NCBI GenBank assembly: GCA_903772945.1
Contig: CAICTM010001613.1
Span: 1 to 25,873 of the forward strand
Reading direction: 5' to 3'
Length of the DNA stretch: 25,873 bases
Source: Seminavis robusta
Lineage: Eukaryota; Bacillariophyta; Bacillariophyceae; Naviculales; Naviculaceae
Positions 20,701 through 25,873 of the stretch are shown one piece after another. Numbering within the stretch: position 1 is the first letter of the stretch; every line of letters starts with the position of its first letter. Below the pieces are notes generated by a model that saw only the letters and a program-made list of their open reading frames with translations, was not told the DNA's origin and made no database searches. Both the position numbers and the translations under genes were made by a program.

Positions 20701-20882
20701 TTTGGGTATCCCGTAAAGGGGAATACTTGCTGCTGTGAATACTGTCTGCGAACTTGGTTCCTTGCTCCATGGTAACTGTATTGTGATGGAGCACTATGAT
20801 TGGTCTGGTTTGGGCGATTTTGGTTTGGGCGACTGCCCATTCCCATGTTCAGCGACGGCAATTTCTCATTTGGCGAACTCAT
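17733..20882 (-). CDS. Mutator-like (MULE) transposase candidate, intact 1049-aa ORF
   Basis: Uninterrupted and intronless. Residues 20-105 are rich in Tyr, Pro, Gln and Asn (YPYPYPHPYQYYPAP), a disordered start. Residues 138-200 carry many Cys and a Trp-rich end (CYACG, CIMADG, CYKFCCRARG, WKCEWRAQ), perhaps a DNA-binding zinc module. The core reads as a MULE DDE domain: first Asp at 441 in CADGTGG, candidate second Asp in the cluster 517-521, the family's Cys-x2-His motif at 612-615 (NCYFHVVQAF), and a Glu at 718 in SNCPNESFNRHGIKG, like the usual TNN-x-E motif. Residues 874-887 (CEDCFKHLGYNCPC) resemble a SWIM-type zinc finger, which follows the core in many MULEs. A 24-bp in-frame tandem duplication lies between the second and third motifs. 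The superfamily call rests on motif order only. The intact frame suggests recent activity or domestication. No TIR was found by eye. Confidence 0.6.
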   Translation of the reverse strand: MSSPNEKLPSLNMGMGSRPNQNRPNQTNHSAPSQYSYHGARNQVRRQYSQQQVFPFTGYPNHGLYNSHYPYPYPHPYQYYPAPTYHAYTGYAAAPKQAPPHLQPRTSSAIAIPKESQSNHAKKETSTKYGEYVEDPKCYACGTKDDAKTQLFEAYGGFYDGQQCIMADGTYRLANGVRCYKFCCRARGLDSMQREWKCEWRAQTRDYEGQSHPSSQFRNYVRKGMDEHSHEVSKKPMHHKDQYGMPPVIVSLVNAFVAAELNRGRCILRITADEIRKSVTNIIRNDTEEKYSEHKHVIADRMERDNLTKQLRNHVSYKREMFVKSQLKGSKAITTNDGLFRVLDQWKLVVPASYKPRADYTSAEQLSEALNASPEQMYIYNIGTGKLLQRYRMKLSGMQDFDVTTLAEKVEGAFFIFSPAGLFQLLSLAKRRKGTRQLCADGTGGMIRDRSTLITIGSVSVKLRKPARDEVTASYRSIVYLRAGGERFHPYCLTLYAMRFLCWDLFRLHFNIDWGTSDDADTFVSSHVFFNKSPGLCDSVMQRSEAYLRNLANADSRNLANAESELQVAIPEQQSQLPPLTQLTQDCYQEEDISDSDESDDGQLKGEAVLNCYFHVVQAFAKKTGYVKKMKNADFAANGKERTKLKGTAYKHVSNIASTKSVDQRSVVTRLYMENWRERGEAAAADHFEKEYCRHPKWNWNYACSGECGVYPSNCPNESFNRHGIKGICADCPKNASLPAFLIYTAPRLLKDDAVERADPCTILVPDTCSQLMVAVTGFLREGMDIVELGVNRSNDSPTGWIGNIKHKVGVPFTKQRMRLINAALEGDSRPFVTMLSTANSPKLQGDKIADAMVATTRAVCHLQWKDGTIVGDCEDCFKHLGYNCPCAIYLRSKYGLLQSTLAVQRKTSANSKGRAAKVAARGGTKGMYESGLTAKGHKRRCLPAMLHSFDAYIGTLNRQQLVNVTRYLWLCPRGKEMEGLIRSMSDTELCDNLIAFYDNTSRYRQMLGSSADAGTKAYEHVRTLVGRLGKALPEKENKNAYESNNNVI
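19195..19242. repeat. 24-bp in-frame tandem duplication inside the transposase ORF
   Basis: Two units, 19195-19218 and 19219-19242, differ by one base near the end (TACGTGAA versus TACGTAAA). On the coding strand they give RNLANA(D/E)S twice, residues 549-564, so the frame is kept. Confidence 0.85.
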
Positions 20883-22678
20883 CGCCAGCTATTGATCTAC
20901 CTTCTCTACTTGGGAAACTGGCGATGATTTGCAACCGGTTAATCAAGCTCACTACTCTTTATCTATCTACGGGTTCACTGATCAGCGATGGATCCTTCTC
21001 CAAATTTATTCGTCTCCGAACCCAAAATCATGCCTGGAAATTGCTCTCTACCCCACCCAAACAGACTGTTTGCGACTTGGAAATTTCTGATCCAACTCCA
21101 AAAAGTGAGTGGCCAAGACCATGAGCAAGCCTATCGGCCACCTGGCTGGGCACATTGTTTGCCTCCTCTGTGGCGGGCCATTCGAATATGTGATTTGCCG
21201 CCAATATTTGAGGTTTTCTTGAAAATATACTCCTCGTTGATTCATTTTCTCGCAGAATTTCCCATTGCATCCCACCTTGGTGCATGGGGTTGTGTTCCCT
21301 CCTACAGTTCGGTTGTTGGCAATGATGGTCTGATCTGTGTTGCGGCGAGTTGGGCATTTCATGATGGTTGCCGGTGCTTTCATGGTCCTCGTGGGATTGT
21401 GGCTTGTTTCTCTTTTGCTGCTTGCTTCCATTGCCATGTACAGGGGGATACGGTGCAATTGAAGGGTTTTTTGGGGGTTTCATCTCTGACTTGGAAGATT
21501 TTGGAAACTTGGGAGCTTGGTAAGCGATACCCCTCCTCATTCGTGCCTGTTTTGACAAAGTGCGTCAGCGCGCCTGACTAACCCATTCTTTGCTGCGCCT
21601 GCAGGGTCTCGGCCTATGTGTAAGACCAGGAGTTAGTAACTCCCAGGATTCTTCTACAGGTGGACAGCCGGTAGACAATGTTTTTTTAAGAAGAATTATC
21701 AAAGGGTTCCCCGATGGTCTTTGGTCATTGGGCTACCGTCGCGCCTACAGAAACAGGTTCCGAAAACGATGAAATCACAGGAGTGAAACTCAATGTGATT
21801 TTAAAAAAGTTAAAACGTTAAAAAAACAGCTGGTGTAACAAAGGTCTCTTTGGCAACTTGGCAACCCAAATCTGCCAGTTTAACTGATGAGTGATGAGTG
21901 TACTATTACTGCGGGTAGTTGGTAGCTAGATTGTACTGTAACTTCCATAATACTCAGTAGATCTAGAGCGGATCTACTAGCTTCCTGTAGCTAGCTAGCT
22001 CACAAAACGATACCGCAACCAAGAAGAAACAGGAAAATGTGTTTGAAGAGCTGTTTGAAGGTTGCAGCTCTCTTCATCAGCCTTCCAGATGGAAGATTGA
22101 AGACCAAGAGGGAAAGTCCAGAAAGTCCCCTCACCAGCTCTAGTCTCTCTAGCTAGCTAGTAGAGTAGATTAGAGTAGAGTAGAGTAGAGTACGCACGAG
22201 TAGCTAGGTACTCTGGAAAGTGCAAGTCTGCCTAATAGTAGTTGCATTGACAGGCATCATGAGGCATCAATCTAAAAGGGAGAGGAAAGGCATTGGCTCT
22301 AATCTGGCTTGCAGAATGGAAAGTAGACTGTGTTGCCTTCCTGGCTTCTTGGAGCTTGCTCAATGGTGGCACAACCACGATTAGAGTAGGATTTCGAATC
22401 GGATTTAGAGTAGAGTTTCAAAGTTTCAAACTCTACTCTAAGTTTTCAAACTCTATTAAAAATACTCTATTTTAGAGTAGGGCTTCAAAACTCTACTCTA
22501 ACTCAAAACACTACTCTAACTAATTATGGGGTAGGGTTTCAAACTTTACTCTAATTTAGAGTAGACTTTCATACTACTCTCTATGCAGTCCCGTTTCGTT
22601 TAGAGTAGAGTTTTTATTAATTAAACTCTACTCTAAATCTCAAACTCTACTCTAATTTCGAACTCTACTCTAATTTAG
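20883..22678. other. gene-poor stretch right of the transposase ORF
   Basis: It contains overlapping open frames on both strands between 20988 and 21581 (a 197-aa plus-strand frame, and 176- and 136-aa minus-strand frames). None has a domain I recognise, and none is clearly the real one. The minus frame at 21028-21558 is hydrophilic and Pro/His/Asn-rich; the plus frame is Cys/Phe/Trp-rich. From 21960 to 22680 the sequence is repeats: CTAGCTAG units, then TAGAGTAGAG units. Confidence 0.4.
22149..22678. repeat. field of TTAGAGTAGAGTTT repeats in both orientations
   Basis: More than a dozen copies of TAGAGTAGAG or ACTCTACTCTA occur, dense from 22383 to 22676. Many are arranged head-to-head around TTTCAAA or an A/T spacer; for example 22600-22636 reads TTTAGAGTAGAG, TTTTTATTAATTAAA, CTCTACTCTAAA. 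A tandem (GAGTA)n run lies at 22160-22195. More copies lie on the far side of the 750-bp element at 23437-23480, so that element appears to sit inside the repeat field. Confidence 0.8.
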
Positions 22679-22782
22679 GACAGGGGGTAGGGAGCACTAC
22701 ATACAGCCTGTGCATATGAACAGGGAGGATGCCCGCAGATTGAGAGCAAGGCCAGCCATTTTTTTGGCCTGAATTCAAAAAC

Positions 22783-22921
22783 GTCCAATTTCCTGTGCAA
22801 TCGACCAGGATAGCGACGCCTGTTCAATTGCACAGGAAATTGGACGGCCTGTGCAATCGAACAGGATGGCGACGTCCTGTTCAAATGCACAGGAGCTCGA
22901 TGTCCTGTTCAAATGCACAGG
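22783..22921. repeat. phased array of five 18-bp palindromic motifs (subterminal repeats)
   Basis: Copies of CCTGTTCAATTGCACAGG or its reverse start at 22792, 22819, 22848, 22876 and 22904, that is every 27-29 bases. The first two sit in a 27-bp inverted repeat (22783-22809 with 22819-22845, two mismatches, 9-nt loop). Other copies are in the TIRs (22707-22724, 23383-23400) and on the right side at 23292-23309 and 23312-23329, with a half copy at 23280. Such subterminal arrays are usually transposase-binding sites. Confidence 0.85.
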
Positions 22922-23003
22922 AATTGTGACTTTTTTTTCTGGGTAGGCTTTCTCATTACTCAACAGTATAGATCTGACATTACATTCAGCATTACAGTCA
23001 AGC

Positions 23004-23378
23004 ATGTCCTCTGCGTTCAGTCAAGCTGATGATCAACTCTCCTCTGCTATCTCGCAGGCCGAGGTATGGACGTCTCCACCCGTAATCATTCAAGTAGCTG
23101 GATCTCTCAAAGACGATGGAGACAGGAAGGAAATCAATCTTATTCCAACACTCGGTCACAATACTCGCAACCGATCGGAGCCCAACACTGCTATTGTGCA
23201 CTGGCTCCCAAAGGAATTCTCTACCAATACTGCTGAGTTTCGCACTAAAACGCTTGCACCGTATTTTGTCAACGCTTTTCCTGTGCAATCGCCTGTTCAA
23301 TTGCACAGTCGCCTGTTCATTTGCACAGGAATCGCGTCGCCTGCCAGGCCAAAATTTGACTGCAGGCTGGCTCTCTAA
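23004..23378 (+). CDS. unrecognised ORF inside the 750-bp TIR element
   Basis: A 124-aa frame starts MSSAFSQADDQLSS at the first ATG after the left repeat array and runs into the right-hand repeats. About residues 1-92 lie in unique sequence and read like protein (VIIQVAGSLKDDGDRKEINL); the remainder is a translation of repeat motifs. The reverse strand has a competing 102-aa frame (22998-23306). I recognise neither. It could be a captured host gene fragment or chance. Confidence 0.25.
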   Translation: MSSAFSQADDQLSSAISQAEVWTSPPVIIQVAGSLKDDGDRKEINLIPTLGHNTRNRSEPNTAIVHWLPKEFSTNTAEFRTKTLAPYFVNAFPVQSPVQLHSRLFICTGIASPARPKFDCRLAL

Positions 23379-23436
23379 AAATCCTGTTCATATGCACAGG
23401 CTGTACGTAGTGCTCTCTACCCCCTGTCGTTTCAAA

Positions 23437-23480
23437 ACTCTACTCTTGTAGGGTAGAGTTTCAAACTCTACTCTGCTCTA
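23437..23480. repeat. right-hand continuation of the TAGAGTAGAG repeat field
   Basis: It contains ACTCTACTCTTG, GGGTAGAGTTTCAAACTC and TACTCTGCTCTAAT just outside the right TIR of the 750-bp element. Same unit and the same TTTCAAA spacer as in 22383-22676. Confidence 0.75.
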
Positions 23481-23507
23481 ATCGTATGTCCGCACAAGGG
23501 TTGTCTT

Positions 23508-23777
23508 GATGGAAAATCTTGAGTCATGACTTGAGTTGAGCTTTTGTAAAAAGCCTCATGACATGGCATCTTGGTTTGACTCAAGAGAGAACTCAAGTCA
23601 GCATCAAGACATGACCCAAGATTTTGCTTTCAGCCCCTTGACTTGAGACAAGTCTTGGTGCCGACTTGAGTTCTCTCTTGAGTCAAAGCCCAATGCGAAC
23701 CGGAAATGAAGAGGCCTTGGAAGCTGAGTACCGGTTAGGCCCCTCCTACTCAAGTCATGACTCAAGATTTTTCCATC
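23508..23777. mobile_element. 270-bp MITE with nested inverted repeats
   Basis: The outer arm starting GATGGAAAATCTTGAG (23508-23536) pairs with 23748-23777, differing mainly by one extra T in the right arm. A perfect 25-bp inverted repeat lies inside, 23575-23599 against 23663-23687. The unit TGACTCAAG or CTTGAGTCA recurs many times between. There is no ORF. Small size, TIRs and lack of coding fit a MITE. Just outside, 23778-23794 is a 7-bp perfect hairpin (CGTGAGG, TTT, CCTCACG). Confidence 0.8.
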
Positions 23778-24025
23778 CGTGAGGTTTCCTCACGACTTAA
23801 TCCATGGGGGTTTCCAAGGGGGTGTGTTGTTCCAAAATTTGGCAGCACTTCACACAGGAAAATACTGTACCAAGACATTTTTTAATGATTCTTATCCGGT
23901 AGCTTTTAGACAGCTTGGAAATGGCATGTTGACTTATGCACTTAATATTTCTACCTGGGATTATGTATCTGAGATGAAAACTATGTAAAATGTCTCGTGT
24001 GGTGGATACGGTTTAATCATTTATG
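23778..24025. other. spacer without recognisable gene
   Basis: A 69-aa plus-strand frame (23779-23988) ends in an A/T-rich stretch. It has no domain I recognise and sits between a MITE and a helicase relic. Confidence 0.4.
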
Positions 24026-24840
24026 CTATGTTGCAGCAGCTCTATTGGAAGCATGCCTCCTTCTTATGTCACGCATTCTCCTTTCTTCTTCTAAATCCCA
24101 CTCCAAAACAGCAGGAGTCAGCCTTGACAGTCTCCTTCGCATTTCTCTCAAGTCGTGTGACATTGAAAAATCAGCATCGTGCTGTAGTTTTTGCAGCAAA
24201 TAGAGGCCTTGTCTAGTGCGAACTCTAGATAAGGCAACGTAGTTCCAGTTTTTTCTTTTCGACCACACTGCAACAACTAGGTTGTTTTTGTTTTGGCCCT
24301 GTAGCTTGTGGCCAGTTGTTGCTCTGTTGGTGATGATAGGAAATTGGAGCAGACTGGCAGTCAAATTGATTGTAGCTTGTACATGGCCAGCAATTGCCTT
24401 CGGAATGGGAGCCTGGATAGAGCATTGCAGAGTTTTTGGGTGGATCTTGAAAATTTTCTGTGGATCCTCTTCAGAACTGCAAACAAGATAATCAACATTG
24501 GATGCATCCAGAGCTGGGCATTCATATCCATCAATAATGATTGTCGAGGCTGTCACATTGGGTTTTGTGACTACAGCTTCCAACAGAACCCGGTCCCGTT
24601 AGCATGCCCATTAGGCACATCATCATTTGAAACCAGCATCAAAGGAATATGATAGTAGAGCTTCAACATTGGGTCAATGAAGTGCCCCCCTCTGCGACCC
24701 CGTATTTTGGCTCTGATACGATGATCTCCGCAGTGCTCAAAGATGTAATGCTTGTCAGTTTCTTCCATCGGTATCTTTTTTTTTGCCTTGTTAACACGGA
24801 ACCATGCGACAATACCTTGTGGATTGATTAATCTAACGAT
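24026..24840 (-). pseudogene. PIF1-like helicase, 3' fragment with frameshift
   Basis: The downstream frame (24583-24026) carries the C-terminal part of a PIF1/UvrD-type helicase: TNRATTGHKLQGQ matches the motif before the last ATPase loop, and NWNYVALSRVRTRQGLYLL matches motif VI. The upstream piece (24840-24571) reads in another frame, INPQGIVAWFRVNKAKKK and later IPLMLVSNDDVPNGHANGT, the stretch that precedes it in these helicases. The two join if one base is missing near 24585-24595, so the gene is broken. An in-frame stop at 24841-24843 and the missing Walker A half show it is a truncated relic. PIF1-like helicases of this type occur in Helitrons and as expanded families in protists; which one cannot be told here. 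Confidence 0.75.
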
Positions 24841-24914
24841 CTAAGAGATGTAAAGTTTGTATTCCAAATAAGTGAGCAGTTATTGATTATTTGTCTAGAT
24901 AGGCCCGCAATTTA

Positions 24915-25873
24915 TTAAAGCTGTAAAGCTGAATTGTAAGCTGTATCCCGTCGCACTCCCTTACAGCTGAAATGAAGCTGTACAAGAAACAATAGGAGAG
25001 AGCCCCAGCAACGTGCTTGAGGTAGATTACATCTCATGAGGAGCTTCCGAATGACTGCCAACTGTGGGGCTGGCAGACCATTAGTGAAGATGTCCGCCCG
25101 TTGTTCTAGAGTCGGAATGTATTTGGCCACGATGCCCTTCAACTCCCCGATATTCGACCTAAAGAGTGGTACTCAATGCCAAATACTTGTTGCGGCATGA
25201 CATTTTGGTAACATTCACAAGAGAACGGCAACCTTGGTTGTCTTCAAACATGTAGAGCGCACGCAACTGTCAGTAATTACCGGCATATGCAGTTTGTACA
25301 CATTTCCTTGAAGCAGGGCTGCATGGAAGCAGCTCCCTCATGGACATGCTGAGGCACATATTCAGCAGCACGTGGAGCTCAGAGTAATGTCAGTCTGTAC
25401 AGTTGCTGGACCAATATACAGGGCACCCAAACAAGTCAAGACAAAACCAGTGCAAGACTTGACCGAAACAGATCCTGATCATCCTCTATACCATACAACC
25501 CTGCAAGTCAGCATCCACCCAACAATCAAGTCCTTGATCAACTTTAGGCTAAAACAAATGCCTTTTTCACTTGTGCCAATCAAGTACCGAATGATTCGTT
25601 TGATGGCTTGAGCATGGGAATGCCTGGGGTTTGGTGCTGAATCGTGCTACCTGAAGTACACTAAAGTGATGTCTGGGCGAGTGTTGGATGCATATGTAAA
25701 GCAGCATCCCAACTGCAGTGGATAGCTCCACTCTTCTTCAAATTGGGGCACCCAGTTGTCGCGCCGAGCGGATCAGGGTCAGCAGGCAGAAAGCTTAGAG
25801 CTGGCTTCAGACATGCCAGTGTATTCAATAACCTTGTTGATCGAGTCCCTTTTGAGTCAATTTCCACATTGTC
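24915..25873 (-). pseudogene. Ty1/copia pol relic (reverse transcriptase end and RNase H), cut by the window edge
   Basis: Read from the right edge leftward, the minus strand gives pieces of copia pol in changing frames. They are a PADPDPLGATTGCP linker (25661-25867), EEEWSYP and SNTRPDI in another frame, AIKRIIRYLIGTSEKG and CWVDADLQGLYG (the RNase H start), LYMFEDNQGCRSLVNV, then EYHSFRSNIGELKGIVAKYI running into PTLEQRADIFTNGLPAPQ at 24915-25142. Order and spacing follow copia pol, but at least three frameshifts and stops interrupt it. The 5' part lies beyond the window. No LTR is seen downstream to 24841. Confidence 0.8.

Larger units (their letters stand above)
22679..23428. mobile_element. 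750-bp element with 46-bp terminal inverted repeats
   Basis: The left end (22679-22724) begins GACAGGGGGTAGGGAGCAC and matches the reverse complement of the right end (23383-23428) at 44 of 46 bases. A weaker inverted match, including GGCCA/TGGCC and GAGAGC/GCTCTC blocks, extends the ends to about 90 bp. Both ends carry the 18-bp motif CCTGTKCAWWYGMACAGG described separately. No transposase is inside, so it is non-autonomous. I could not find a clear target-site duplication because both flanks are repeats. The superfamily is not assigned. Confidence 0.82.

Noticed and set aside
20988..21581. 197-aa plus-strand frame divergent from the transposase
   Set aside because: Three frames on two strands are open over the same DNA, with no recognisable domain; coding status cannot be decided from sequence alone.
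22383..22676. Telomeric or subtelomeric repeat (TTAGAG resembles TTAGGG)
   Set aside because: Units occur in both orientations with irregular spacing, unlike a telomere array, and the usual unit in diatoms is TTAGGG.
22783..22921. CRISPR-like array (regular 28-bp spacing)
   Set aside because: Repeats alternate in orientation, the gaps are only about 10 bp and similar to each other, no cas genes, and the genome is eukaryotic.
1..25873. tRNA or rRNA genes
   Set aside because: Scanning by eye for TTCGAATC-type T-arms and paired acceptor stems gave nothing convincing.

Overview
This window looks like nuclear DNA of a diatom, most likely a pennate one. The genes are eukaryotic, with short GT-AG introns (79-125 nt). 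One protein begins with a signal peptide followed by Phe at the predicted cleavage site, the usual entry signal for a secondary red plastid. Gene content fits a stramenopile: a PH-domain DGAT1 and a two-TM receptor carrying both cyclase and phosphodiesterase domains. Repeats include Ty1/copia relics and small terminal-inverted-repeat elements. The species assignment is inference; I could not run a search.

Layout. 1-1460 is a GC-rich block with decayed minus-strand coding frames. 1461-2770 is non-coding, with a strong hairpin and GTAGGATCCTAC palindromes. 2771-9411 holds three plus-strand housekeeping-type genes: a three-exon PH-DGAT1 (751 aa), an intronless trypsin-like protease fused to a C-terminal ClpS-like domain with a plastid-type presequence (366 aa), and a two-exon COG8 Golgi tether subunit (581 aa). 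Converging on COG8 is a 14-exon minus-strand gene (9759-14439) for a receptor cyclase-phosphodiesterase. I rebuilt it exon by exon, and every intron phase closes to one 1174-aa frame. 14440-16459 is a 2-kb gene-free stretch rich in CTAG and GGTACC repeats. 16460-20882 has two intronless minus-strand ORFs: an acidic 324-aa protein of unknown function and a 1049-aa Mutator-like (MULE) transposase candidate. From about 20883 to the end the window is repeat-dominated: a field of TAGAGTAGAG repeats, a 750-bp TIR element with phased 18-bp palindromic motifs, a 270-bp MITE, a frameshifted PIF1-like helicase 3' fragment, and a decayed copia pol fragment running off the right edge.

How the parts relate. 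The left half is a stable gene neighbourhood: lipid synthesis, plastid proteolysis, Golgi trafficking and cyclic-nucleotide signalling. No operon-like link is expected or seen. The right half is a transposon sink. The best candidates for something undescribed are the protease-ClpS fusion, which could couple N-degron recognition to a serine protease without the Clp machine, and the 750-bp TIR element with its regularly spaced palindrome array.
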